Positions 1 to 7,396 of a DNA stretch of 64,000 nt are shown here, piece by piece. Source of the stretch: CAVRUH01 sp963822595 (lineage in GTDB: Bacteria > Chlamydiota > Chlamydiia > Chlamydiales > Waddliaceae); assembly GCA_963822595.1 (NCBI GenBank), contig CAWGIG010000004.1, positions 248,001 through 312,000 on the forward strand, in the 5' to 3' direction. Numbering within the stretch: the first letter of the stretch is position 1; every line of letters begins with the position of its first letter. Position numbers and translations under genes: made by a program. Under the pieces are notes generated by a model. It had not been told where the DNA came from, did not search any database, and saw only the letters and a program-made list of their open reading frames with translations.

Positions 1-14
1 CCTATACAGGACAA

Positions 15-710
15 ATGCTTGAAAATCGAAGTATTAGTGATTATCGACCATCGAGTCGCCTTCCTCATTCAAAAAATAATCAGAGCCTAGGATCCGAAGG
101 TCCCCAGGAAGATCAAAATATATTCATAAATGGAATATGCACGAGTCTGGAGGAAGTGATAGCGCGCGCGCAGAATATATCGATTTTATTCGGAGGTATA
201 AACATTAATTATACTTTCAATGCCACGCATGGATTCATCAGTGATATTTTCGAAACTGTGGCTCAGAAGATGGGATTACCAACTAGGTCAGTTGATAAAT
301 GTGTGGATGAAATTCGTGCGCGTATTGCCGCTGCTGGCGGGGTGAACAGTGGTAATAGAGTAAATATTTATGCGCATAGTCAAGGGGGTACGGTCTTGAG
401 TTGTGCATTGGATAGATTGACAGCTGAAGAGAAAAAAATGTTACACATAAAAACCTTTGGATCTGCTACAATGATTTCCTCTGTGGGCCTAGGAAGCGCC
501 GTGAACTATATTAATTCGAGAGATTATGTCCCTTACATTGGAGATCTTATCGGTATCATTAAAAGCTGTTTTAGTGACAACTATGACATCCGAAGACTTC
601 CTTCAGATCCCGGTACCCCCTTCGATCACGGCTTCGACAGAGGAAATTATTGGAAAGTAATAAAAGCAGATGGAAATAAATTTATTGAAAAATATGGAAG
701 GGCGCTATGA
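15..710 (+). CDS. DUF687-like serine hydrolase (alpha/beta-hydrolase fold), possibly 5'-truncated by the window
   Basis: The protein has the hallmarks I recall for the chlamydial DUF687 family: an early NGI, a GGIN segment, NATHG, a serine-hydrolase elbow AHSQGG near residues 119-124, RDYVP, and a late FDHGFDRG that could supply the histidine. Function in the family is unknown; a lipase or thioesterase-like role is inference. The ATG at 15 is only the first available one: the four upstream codons in frame are open, so the true start may lie before the window. Its stop overlaps the start of the next gene (ATGA), so it is co-transcribed with the lipoprotein array. A 14-codon remnant of its C-terminus recurs at 1331-1372. 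Confidence 0.65.
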   Translation: MLENRSISDYRPSSRLPHSKNNQSLGSEGPQEDQNIFINGICTSLEEVIARAQNISILFGGININYTFNATHGFISDIFETVAQKMGLPTRSVDKCVDEIRARIAAAGGVNSGNRVNIYAHSQGGTVLSCALDRLTAEEKKMLHIKTFGSATMISSVGLGSAVNYINSRDYVPYIGDLIGIIKSCFSDNYDIRRLPSDPGTPFDHGFDRGNYWKVIKADGNKFIEKYGRAL

Positions 711-1233
711 AAATTATTATAATTCTTTTGTTTATTATGTCTATTTTTGCGATTACATCTTGCGCTAAAGCTCCACCTAAGGAAGCCCTTGTAAGACAGA
801 TTACGAAAGTGTATGAACAAAAAGAATCAAAAAAATATGAATTGCTATTAGTAGGATCAGGCAGCGCTATCCCTGATCAAATTCACAAATTCATATTATG
901 TTTTTATTTATACAAGAAAATAGACCATATTGAAGCTAGAAAAATAGTTATTGATCTTGTTGAGGACCTTATTCAAATGGTCAATGAAAATCAGAAAATT
1001 CAAGAATATCTAATCAATAAACCATTCAATGTAAAAAATTACGAGCTGGATATTTTATTGGTTGATTCTGATAATGAGATCATTAAAGAACCATATTTAG
1101 GTCAAATAAGCGTTAAAGATGGAAATATCATTCTACTTTTACCATGATAATATTACTGACAGATACTTAATTGATTCAGACAAGGGATGAAACCTATGAA
1201 GAAGCTCTTCGCATAGTTCGAGAACAAAAATAA
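707..1233 (+). pseudogene. lipoprotein paralogue 1, 3' end broken by two frameshifts
   Basis: A signal peptide ending in lipobox ITSC predicts a lipoprotein. The body matches the four paralogues that follow (KEALV, GSGSAIPD, VDLVEDLIQMV-type segments). The open frame stops at 1147 after about 146 residues, against 171-174 in the paralogues. The missing end is still present in other frames: YHDN...RYLIDSD around 1134-1185, and ETYEEALRIVREQK followed by TAA at 1189-1233. One indel near 1130 and one near 1185 explain this. A truncated product lacking the last ~30 residues may still be made. Function of the family is not recognised. Confidence 0.7.
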
Positions 1234-1258
1234 TAATTACCAAAATAAGAAATTAGAA

Positions 1259-1329
1259 AATGAATGGGGCCGTGCGTGCATTAGGCATAACCCTAATGCA
1301 GGCACGGCCCCTTTCACGGCCCCTTTCAA
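1259..1329. repeat. palindromic repeat family A, copy 1 (GGCACGGCCCC type)
   Basis: Arms GGGGCCGTGC...TGCATTAGG and CCTAATGCAGGCACGGCCCC face each other; a second short GGCCCCTTTC follows. The same arms recur at 3517-3930, 3939-4008, 6102-6497 and 7174-7265. Non-coding and REP/MITE-like. Confidence 0.8.
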
Positions 1330-1330
1330 G

Positions 1331-1372
1331 GATGGAAATAAATTTGTTAAAAAATATGGAACAACGTTATGA
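1331..1372 (+). pseudogene. vestige of a second DUF687-like gene (C-terminal 13 codons)
   Basis: The codons read DGNKFVKKYGTTL-stop, closely matching the end of the gene at 15-710 (DGNKFIEKYGRAL-stop), and the stop overlaps the next ATG in the same ATGA arrangement. The hydrolase-lipoprotein unit was therefore duplicated and the second hydrolase almost wholly lost; palindrome copy 1 now abuts the remnant. Confidence 0.75.
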
Positions 1373-1893
1373 AAAAAGCTTTACTCCTCACGTCTTTATT
1401 ATCTTTTTTTACAATTACCTCTTGCGCGAAAGCTTCAACTAAGGAAGCTCTCGTAAAACAGATTACAAAGGTGTATGAACAAAAAGAATCTAAAAAACAT
1501 GAGTTGTTGCTAATAGGGGCTGGCAGTGCTATTCCCGATAAAATTCATGAATTTATATTACATTTTTATTTATACAAGAAGATAGATCATGTTGAAGCTA
1601 GAAAGATTGTCGTTGATCTTGTTGAGGACCTTATTCAAATGGTCAATCAAAATGAAAAAATTCAAGAATATTTAATCAATAGCCCCTTTAATGCAAAAAA
1701 TTACCAACTCCGCATTATACTCGTTGATTCAAATAATAAGATTCTTGAGGAACCATACTTAGGTCAAATTGATGTTGAAGATGGTAATATTGTTTATTAT
1801 TTTATAGATAAGTCAGATATAAACCAGAAAAAATTAAGAACTATTGATGAAACCTATGAAGAGGCTCTTCGCAAAGTTTGTGAAGAAAAATAG
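1369..1893 (+). CDS. lipoprotein paralogue 2, function unknown
   Basis: This 174-residue protein has a lysine start, a hydrophobic core and lipobox ITSC at about residues 16-19, so it is probably lipid-anchored in the outer or inner membrane. The mature part shares KEALVKQITKVYEQKESKKHELLLI, GSAIPDKIHEFI, VDLVEDLIQMV and a terminal TYEEALRKV with its neighbours, to about two-thirds identity by eye. The start overlaps the stop of the DUF687 vestige, mirroring gene 1. Part of a five-member tandem array on one strand with short gaps, so probably one transcript. I do not recognise a function. Confidence 0.85.
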   Translation: MKKALLLTSLLSFFTITSCAKASTKEALVKQITKVYEQKESKKHELLLIGAGSAIPDKIHEFILHFYLYKKIDHVEARKIVVDLVEDLIQMVNQNEKIQEYLINSPFNAKNYQLRIILVDSNNKILEEPYLGQIDVEDGNIVYYFIDKSDINQKKLRTIDETYEEALRKVCEEK

Positions 1894-1906
1894 TAGAAAA
1901 ATTAAA

Positions 1907-2422
1907 ATGCATAGAAAAATTATTGTTCTACTCCTTTCTACTATTTCAATGTCCTCTTGTGCTCCGACATCACAAAAGGAGGGCTTGGTAATAAAAATAA
2001 CCAGAGAATATGAAAAGATGGAGAGGAATAAACACGGATTGCTTTTGGTTGGCTCTGGTAGTGCAATCCCAGATAAAGTACATGGATTCATTTTGCATTT
2101 TTTCGGAAATCAAAAACTTGAACTTAGCGAAACTCGTAAACTTGTTATTAATCTTGTTGAAGATTTACTTCAAATGGTTAATGAAAATACACAAATCCAA
2201 GATTTCTTGGCAGATAAGCCTTTCACAGCAAAAAATTACGACTTGCGAATAAATTTCTTTGAGCCTTGTGAACAACTGGTAGAATCACCTTATGTCGCTT
2301 ATGTGTCATTAATAGATGGTATTATTTACTACAACTATCATGACAATCTAAATGATCGATATGATTCTAAAATGACGAAAAGCGAAACCTATGAAGAAGC
2401 CAAGCGTATAGTTCCGCAATGA
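1907..2422 (+). CDS. lipoprotein paralogue 3, function unknown
   Basis: I choose the ATG at 1907 because it opens a proper lipoprotein signal (MHRKIIVLLL, lipobox MSSC); the longer frame from 1844 overlaps the upstream gene and puts a charged stretch in front of the signal. The product is 171 residues. It keeps GSGSAIPDKVHGFILHF, the LVINLVEDLLQMVNEN helix and the SETYEEAKRIV tail, but its middle (FFEPCEQLVESPYVAY) is more diverged than in paralogues 1 and 2. The gap to the upstream stop is only 13 bases, so it is in the same transcription unit. Confidence 0.82.
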   Translation: MHRKIIVLLLSTISMSSCAPTSQKEGLVIKITREYEKMERNKHGLLLVGSGSAIPDKVHGFILHFFGNQKLELSETRKLVINLVEDLLQMVNENTQIQDFLADKPFTAKNYDLRINFFEPCEQLVESPYVAYVSLIDGIIYYNYHDNLNDRYDSKMTKSETYEEAKRIVPQ

Positions 2423-2450
2423 AAATAATGCAAAACAGTTCTCATCAACA

Positions 2451-2972
2451 ATGAATTATTTTTTTGTCTTATTAATATTTTTTATCCTCACATTTACTTC
2501 CTGCACAAGATTTTCTCCCGATGAATTATTGGTGATGAAAGTTACAAACATATACGAACTAAAAGAAAATAAGAATCATAATTTAATTTTAGTTGGTAGA
2601 GGTAGCGCAATCCCCGATAAAATTCATGCCTTCATTTTAAGTTTTTTTTCATATCAGAGGCTTGATCAGAATCAAGTACGACGACTTGTTGTTGATTTAG
2701 CAGAAGATTTAATTACTCTTGTGAAACAAAATGCAGAAATACAAGAGTATTTAGCAAATCTACCATTTAATGTGAACAATTATGAATTAACAATTATTTT
2801 TAAAGACTCAAATAATAAGAATCAAGAGTTCCCATATGTTACATCAGTTGCTCTTGAACAAGGAAAAATATCCTACTTTTACTATGATAATAGTAAAGGA
2901 CGCTACTTATTTGATAAAACAAATAGTGAATCATATCAAGAAGCCCTCCGCATAGTTAGAGAAGAAAAATAA
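2451..2972 (+). CDS. lipoprotein paralogue 4, function unknown
   Basis: The 173-residue protein has a very hydrophobic signal with lipobox FTSC at about 15-18. It is the most diverged of the five (DELLVMKVTNIYELKENKNHNLILV) but keeps GSAIPDKIHAFIL, VVDLAEDLITLV and a SYQEALRIVREEK end. The strict retention of G-S-A-I-P-D in all five copies suggests that loop is functionally important. Located 28 bases after paralogue 3. No function recognised. Confidence 0.82.
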   Translation: MNYFFVLLIFFILTFTSCTRFSPDELLVMKVTNIYELKENKNHNLILVGRGSAIPDKIHAFILSFFSYQRLDQNQVRRLVVDLAEDLITLVKQNAEIQEYLANLPFNVNNYELTIIFKDSNNKNQEFPYVTSVALEQGKISYFYYDNSKGRYLFDKTNSESYQEALRIVREEK

Positions 2973-2996
2973 ATCAAAACGAAAAAGGATGTTATA

Positions 2997-3518
2997 ATGC
3001 TTAAAATAATTATTATATCAATATTTGCTATGCTTATAATTACCTCATGTGCAAAAGCTTCCTCTAAAGAAGCACTCGTCAAAGAGATTACGAAGGAATA
3101 TGAAAAACAAGAGTGTAAAAAACATGGTTTGCTGTTAGTAGGTTCGGGAAGTGCGATCCCAGATCAAATTCATGCATTTATCCTCCACTTTTTTTCATAT
3201 CAAAAACTAAATCAAGATGAAGCACGAAAATTAGTTGTGGATCTGGTAAATGAACTTATTCTCAAAGTTAATCAAAATGAGAAAATACAAAAATATTTAA
3301 TCAATACTCCTTTTAATGAAAAAAATTATGAATTATTAATTTCTATTGTTGATTCTAATAACAAAACCATCGCTGAGCCATATGTCGGTGAGATTATAAT
3401 GAGAAAAGGTGAAATCATTTACTTTTTTATTGAAAAATCAGAAAAAATCCCAAAAGATTTTACAACTACAAAAGAAACCTATGAAGAAGCTCTTCGAAAA
3501 GTTCGACAAGAAAAATGA
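2997..3518 (+). CDS. lipoprotein paralogue 5, function unknown
   Basis: The 173-residue last member of the array is preceded by AAAAAGGATG, a usable ribosome site. The lipobox is ITSC. It contains KEALVKEITKEYEKQECKK, GSGSAIPDQIHAFILHFF and ETYEEALRKVRQEK. Its stop codon sits inside the left arm of palindrome family A (GAATGGGGCC), so the repeat directly follows the reading frame with no room for a separate terminator; the palindrome itself may end transcription. Confidence 0.83.
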   Translation: MLKIIIISIFAMLIITSCAKASSKEALVKEITKEYEKQECKKHGLLLVGSGSAIPDQIHAFILHFFSYQKLNQDEARKLVVDLVNELILKVNQNEKIQKYLINTPFNEKNYELLISIVDSNNKTIAEPYVGEIIMRKGEIIYFFIEKSEKIPKDFTTTKETYEEALRKVRQEK

Positions 3519-3930
3519 ATGGGGCCGTTAGAGTTATGCCTAATGCAGGCACGGCCTGGGGCGTTCAATCTGTATAACATGCTAACATTCATATACTTGT
3601 GAAATGTAAAAATTTAATTAATCATTGATAACGACTAAAAAAAAACGTTCTAGATATACCCAGAAACACATTTTCACTAAATAAGTATAAAAAAGACTCT
3701 CCATAATACCTAGGGCTTAATTATTGGTTTAGATGATCAAATCATGCTTGAATATGCTGTCGGTTTGCTCAAAGTCAAATTTGGTGGGTTTCTGCTACTT
3801 TTTGGCACCGAAAAACCAGATCTTTCATAGTAGATTTTCCACACAACTTGGCACATCATTTTTCATCATTTTTTAGGTCAAAACGTAAAGTAATTATTAG
3901 ATTGAACGCCCCAGGCACGGCCCCTTTCAA
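3517..3930. repeat. palindromic repeat family A, copy 2, split by a MITE
   Basis: The left part (3517-3556) and right part (3914-3930) join into one family A palindrome if 3557-3913 plus one copy of GGCACGGCC are removed, giving the same junction as copy 1. The 3519-4076 interval holds this copy, the MITE and copy 3, and no gene that I can see. Confidence 0.8.
3557..3913. mobile_element. 357-bp MITE with 15-bp terminal inverted repeats and 9-bp target duplication
   Basis: The ends are TGGGGCGTTCAATCT (3557-3571) and its exact reverse complement (3899-3913). Both sides carry the direct repeat GGCACGGCC (3548-3556 and 3914-3922), as expected of a 9-bp target-site duplication. The interior has stops in all frames and no transposase. 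A short non-autonomous element moved in trans is the simplest reading; the parent IS family is not recognised. Confidence 0.8.
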
Positions 3931-3938
3931 TTTTTTGT

Positions 3939-4008
3939 GAATGGGGTCGTGCCCACATTAGGCATAACACAAGTTAGAATTATGGCTAATGCGGGCACGG
4001 CCCCATTC
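3939..4008. repeat. palindromic repeat family A, copy 3
   Basis: GAATGGGGTCGTGCCCACATTAGG pairs with CTAATGCGGGCACGGCCCCATTC around a short centre. A paired change in the arms (GTGCCCAC here against GTGCCTGC elsewhere, matched by GCGGGCAC) keeps the stem. A partial extra arm follows to 4020. Confidence 0.8.
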
Positions 4009-4076
4009 GCGGCCCTATTCATTTTTCGGAGCGAAACTAGTACACTATAAAGTTTGTAGTGTACTAGAGGTTGTGT

Positions 4077-5981
4077 TTATTTTAACTGTGATTGCATGGC
4101 CTTTTTCAAGCAATTGGTTAAGGTAAATGCTTGCGCTTCTTCGAAGGTTTTTTTTAATACAGCTGTTGGGAAGCTTACATCTAAATTAATTTTGCTTTTA
4201 TTAAATATTTCTTGAATATGAGGTTCTTTTAAAACATGTTCCATTTCTCCAATACCGTGGAATCCCTTTTCTATATATACAGCTATAAAAGTTTGAACGA
4301 TGTTGTTAACGTGTTTTTCAAGTTCAGGATTTTCTTGATTAGCATCAATATATTCACCTAACAATTTTACTAAAGAAAAAGTAGTACCTGATATTGAATT
4401 GACAAATGGGATTTCTGCATGAGTTGAAGAAAACCCCCCTTGCACATCCTCTACTCTAGATCCATCCACTACTCTATTTACAATATCTACCTCACTGCGT
4501 AAGTCAGTAAAATTGGGGGTTATCGATTTCATAATACCAACATTTCTACTAAACGTCTTTTCATTGTCTTTTTCTTCAGCTTTACCTCTTACAGCTTCAG
4601 TTTCACCTGCTACTTTGCGTGTAACATTAAGGGTGGTTGTTGTATCTTCCTCTCCTATTTTAGCTCTTGATTTTTTTTCTCTATCTTTTTTTTGATATTT
4701 CTCGGATTGTAGTTTTAATCCTTTTTCAATATTGTCATTAAAGGTAGCTACTAACCCGATCACAGATACAGCATTTCTCAAATTGCTCATCTTTGAAGGT
4801 AGTTTAAGAACAGCATCACTCCTATCGCTTTCTGAACTAAGTTTTTTCATGGTTTCAGACAACCCAGCAACACTCTTATAATTTCCGGTATTTTCAACTT
4901 CCGTTTTAAGATGGTTTGCTAATCTTGTTTCAAAGAATCGTCTACTATGATTAGCATTGGGATCATTCTTAATTTGGGGTGCTCTATTCTCGAGAGCAGC
5001 AGTTATCTGAGGATCGATAAGATCTTTATGTGTTTTGCAATATAAGATGAGTTGTGTTGTTGTATCTAAAAAATCAGATGATGAAAATCTGGCTTTAATT
5101 GGGTCTAACTCTTTTTGAGCATCCAAATTTGGGTTTTTACGCAATTTTGCATCAATATAGCCAATGGCCAACAACGCAAATTCAGAACTATCTAGGTTTG
5201 GTGCTTTCAACGCTGACAAATATTGAGATTCTTCTGTTCGGTTAGTCTTTCTAATAGGAGATGGTTGTACCTGTGCCTTTTCTGGTTTCTTTTCACTTTT
5301 CTCTGCAGCTTGTGCACGGGGTTTTTCACCTCCCGCCATAACCTTACATTTTTCCATTAATTGTTCGTAAGTGCAGTCTGTCTTTTTATCCACACGCCAC
5401 TTTCCAGGTGTCTCTGATGGCATAAACTTCAAAATTTTAATTTCTCCATTTTCTTTTTTGACAGCCATAACTAATGACCCAGGATCATTTCCTTTACGAG
5501 CATGTACATGTCCGTTCCCTGCTTTTTGTAGTATTTTATTATCACTAGTGAGACTTCCTGGAGGGAGGCTTTTATAATTCGAATCAGAATCGGTCCAATG
5601 TTCTTTATTTTTACTTTGTTCTTTTTCAACTACAGGTTGTTCATTTTCTTTTTTTTGGTTTTGCCCAGAATCAACGGAGTCTTTAGACAAACCTAGTTCC
5701 TTTTTGTTTATCAATTCACCCATAATTACTTTAACTCTTTCTTGACTGATTTTCAGACCTCCGGGAACCTGCCCATCAAACGCAGCAATGACTACTGATT
5801 TTTGCTCGGGTGATAAATTTTTGATTTTAGCTTCATCGAAAACTATTTCTCGTCCCTCTATGTTACGAGAAGACTTTAAATCTTTGGCCCAGGCCCTAAT
5901 TTGTTCTTTTTGACCTTTCTCAAATTTTATTCCCGGGGTTTGGTTTGGAATGTCGCTGCTTGAACCATCCATAATATTCAT
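4077..5981 (-). CDS. large hypothetical protein, candidate effector, with possible SH2-like segment
   Basis: The 634-residue protein has no signal peptide or membrane helix. Residues ~1-95 are helical and charged; ~100-130 and ~225-255 are K/E/Q-rich linkers. Between them (~130-215) is a compact region beginning HWTDSDSNYKSL, with GHVHARKGNDPGSLVMAV, then GEIKILKF and TYEQLMEKC, whose order (aromatic start, ARK after a turn, GS plus beta strand, final short helix) recalls SH2 domains. The C-terminal ~380 residues are mostly helical and unrecognised, with a strongly basic/acidic stretch near 430-490. ATG at 5981 is preceded by AGGAGG at good spacing on the minus strand. An effector role is inference. 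Confidence 0.7.
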   Translation of the reverse strand: MNIMDGSSSDIPNQTPGIKFEKGQKEQIRAWAKDLKSSRNIEGREIVFDEAKIKNLSPEQKSVVIAAFDGQVPGGLKISQERVKVIMGELINKKELGLSKDSVDSGQNQKKENEQPVVEKEQSKNKEHWTDSDSNYKSLPPGSLTSDNKILQKAGNGHVHARKGNDPGSLVMAVKKENGEIKILKFMPSETPGKWRVDKKTDCTYEQLMEKCKVMAGGEKPRAQAAEKSEKKPEKAQVQPSPIRKTNRTEESQYLSALKAPNLDSSEFALLAIGYIDAKLRKNPNLDAQKELDPIKARFSSSDFLDTTTQLILYCKTHKDLIDPQITAALENRAPQIKNDPNANHSRRFFETRLANHLKTEVENTGNYKSVAGLSETMKKLSSESDRSDAVLKLPSKMSNLRNAVSVIGLVATFNDNIEKGLKLQSEKYQKKDREKKSRAKIGEEDTTTTLNVTRKVAGETEAVRGKAEEKDNEKTFSRNVGIMKSITPNFTDLRSEVDIVNRVVDGSRVEDVQGGFSSTHAEIPFVNSISGTTFSLVKLLGEYIDANQENPELEKHVNNIVQTFIAVYIEKGFHGIGEMEHVLKEPHIQEIFNKSKINLDVSFPTAVLKKTFEEAQAFTLTNCLKKAMQSQLK

Positions 5982-6101
5982 AGATGACCTCCTAAAAAAA
6001 GAAATTATTACCTAATTAAATTATAACATTTAATTAAATAATATAATAAATAAATTATTTTAATTAATCATCTTAATATAATTTTAACATAACATTAATA
6101 A

Positions 6102-6497
6102 TGAATGGGACGTGATGGGGCCGTGCCTGCAGTCCTTGTTTTACCACAGAGATCACAGAAAACCTTGAGAACAACGAGAAATAAAAGTAAGTTCAAGACA
6201 TCTCTTAATCTCTCAATGTTCTCATGGATCTCTGTGATCTCCTAAATAACTCTTTTTTCATCAGTGTTAATAGACGTTAGACAACCACTTTTCAACGCAG
6301 AGACGGAGAGGTTCGCAGAGACGCGGAGAAAGAAAATGATTGTTTTTCTCTTTTTCTTCCTCAGCGCCTCTGCGAACCTCCCCGTCTCTGCGTTGAAAAT
6401 TGGTTGCCTAACGTCTATTAGTTATTTCCCGTTGAGGGGAAAATAAGAACCTGGATTGCTCTGTAGTAAAATAAGATCTGCAGGCACGGCCCCATTC
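6102..6497. repeat. composite palindrome: family A arms enclosing two other hairpins
   Basis: Family A arms lie at 6102-6132 (GGGGCCGTGCCTGCAG) and 6478-6497 (CTGCAGGCACGGCCCCATTC). Between them are an inverted repeat built on CAGAGATCACAGA (about 6143-6240) and a long hairpin of family E (6268-6420). The 5982-6591 interval otherwise contains only AT-rich sequence next to the start of the minus-strand gene, and no convincing ORF. Confidence 0.75.
6268..6420. repeat. long hairpin repeat family E, copy 1
   Basis: TAATAGACGTTAG...TTCAACGCAGAGACGG pairs with CCGTCTCTGCGTTGAA...CTAACGTCTATTA over ~150 bp. A second copy lies at 41406-41551. Such CGCAGAG-type hairpins are common in environmental genomes and give spurious small ORFs. 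Confidence 0.8.
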
Positions 6498-6554
6498 ATT
6501 GAGGCTATTGGGGATTGGTATCGAAACGTACGTTAAGTATAGAAAATATTGCTA

Positions 6555-6583
6555 TTGCATTAGATCTAAATTTGACCTATAAT
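6555..6583 (+). promoter_or_regulatory. sigma70-like promoter of the toxin-antitoxin pair
   Basis: TTGCAT (6555-6560), 17 bases, TATAAT (6578-6583). The toxin ATG at 6592 begins only 8 bases after the -10 box, so the transcript would have almost no 5' leader and the toxin would be translated from a leaderless or nearly leaderless mRNA. Confidence 0.6.
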
Positions 6584-6591
6584 AAGAATAT

Positions 6592-6879
6592 ATGACAAGC
6601 AATATATGGACAGTTAACCTCATCGGCCAAGCGAAAAAGCATGATAAAAATCTACCTTCGCAAGTGGGCGCCGTCTTTTTACTTTTGCTTAAAGAACTGG
6701 AATATGGTGGGCCATATCGGGCAAATTGGCCGAATTACACTAAAATGGCGAATGATGATTATCATTGTCACATAAAGAAGGGACGGCCAACTTATGTCGT
6801 TTGTTGGAAAATATATGATAGAAAATACAAAATAATAGAGGTATATTATGCGGGCACACACGAGAAAGCACCCTACTGA
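6592..6879 (+). CDS. RelE/HigB-type toxin of a toxin-antitoxin module
   Basis: The 95-residue protein has the RelE/ParE-fold pattern: an N-terminal helical pair, then YHCHIKKGRPTYVVCWKI and a final EVYYAGTHEKAPY, typical of HigB-like mRNA interferases that cut mRNA on the ribosome. It precedes and overlaps by 32 bases an XRE antitoxin, the toxin-first order of higBA. No ribosome-binding site is visible, matching the near-leaderless promoter, and this would keep toxin output below antitoxin. The module is flanked by palindromes on both sides (6102-6497 and 7174-7265), which suggests an acquired cassette. Confidence 0.75.
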   Translation: MTSNIWTVNLIGQAKKHDKNLPSQVGAVFLLLLKELEYGGPYRANWPNYTKMANDDYHCHIKKGRPTYVVCWKIYDRKYKIIEVYYAGTHEKAPY

Positions 6880-7144
6880 AAGTTACGTTCCATTTAAGGT
6901 TGATAGCCCCCCTATGTCTTCGAAAGAAGCAACAAAAAAAATTAGTGGTGATATGCCTGAATGGGCTGTTGCATTAAGAGGCTTGCGTTATCGCGAAGGA
7001 TTGACACAAACAAAGCTTGGCGAAATGCTTGGGATTGAGCAGACTAATATTTCTAAAATGGAGCAAGGTAAGCGTCCTATTGGTAAAACTATAGCAAAGC
7101 GTATAGCTAAACTTTTTAAATCGGATTATAGGATATTTCTTTAA
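6848..7144 (+). CDS. XRE-family HTH antitoxin
   Basis: The 98-residue protein carries a Cro/C1-type helix-turn-helix from ~38-90 (LRGLRYREGLTQTKLGEMLG, then QTNISKMEQGKRPIGKTIAKR), with the canonical SKMEQGKR recognition-helix region. It would bind and neutralise the upstream toxin and repress the shared promoter. The ATG at 6848 has AGAGGT just upstream and lies inside the toxin gene; an alternative ATG at 6914 would still contain the whole HTH. Confidence 0.8.
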   Translation: MRAHTRKHPTESYVPFKVDSPPMSSKEATKKISGDMPEWAVALRGLRYREGLTQTKLGEMLGIEQTNISKMEQGKRPIGKTIAKRIAKLFKSDYRIFL

Positions 7145-7173
7145 GGCACATCCTCATCATCCCATTTAGCGAT

Positions 7174-7265
7174 AATGAATGGGGCCGTGCCTGCATTAGA
7201 CATAACTCAAGTTAGAGTTATGCCTAATGCAGGCACGGCCCCATTCATACGGCCCCATTCATAAT
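7174..7265. repeat. palindromic repeat family A, copy 5
   Basis: The most complete copy: AATGAATGGGGCCGTGCC...ATTAGACATAACTC pairs with GAGTTATGCCTAAT...GGCACGGCCCCATTCAT, followed by a partial arm GGCCCCATTCAT. It lies 30 bases after the antitoxin stop. Confidence 0.85.
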
Positions 7266-7396
7266 ACGTGTTATATAAAAAAACCTTCCTTGAATATAGG
7301 AGCTATCATCGGATCCTCACCTTCTTTTAATTTCCGATAACTGCTATAATATAAATATAATTAAAATTTATTCTATTTTTAAAGGTGTGGTAATTA

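Noticed and set aside
1844..1906. Longer start for lipoprotein paralogue 3
   Set aside because: It overlaps the previous gene and would bury the signal peptide behind a charged segment.
3572..3898. Transposase remnant inside the MITE
   Set aside because: All frames are closed by frequent stops and no transposase motif is seen.
6264..6446. Small ORF of the NAETERFAETRR type, also at 41363-41575
   Set aside because: It lies wholly within the family E hairpin; such frames are common artefacts of these repeats.
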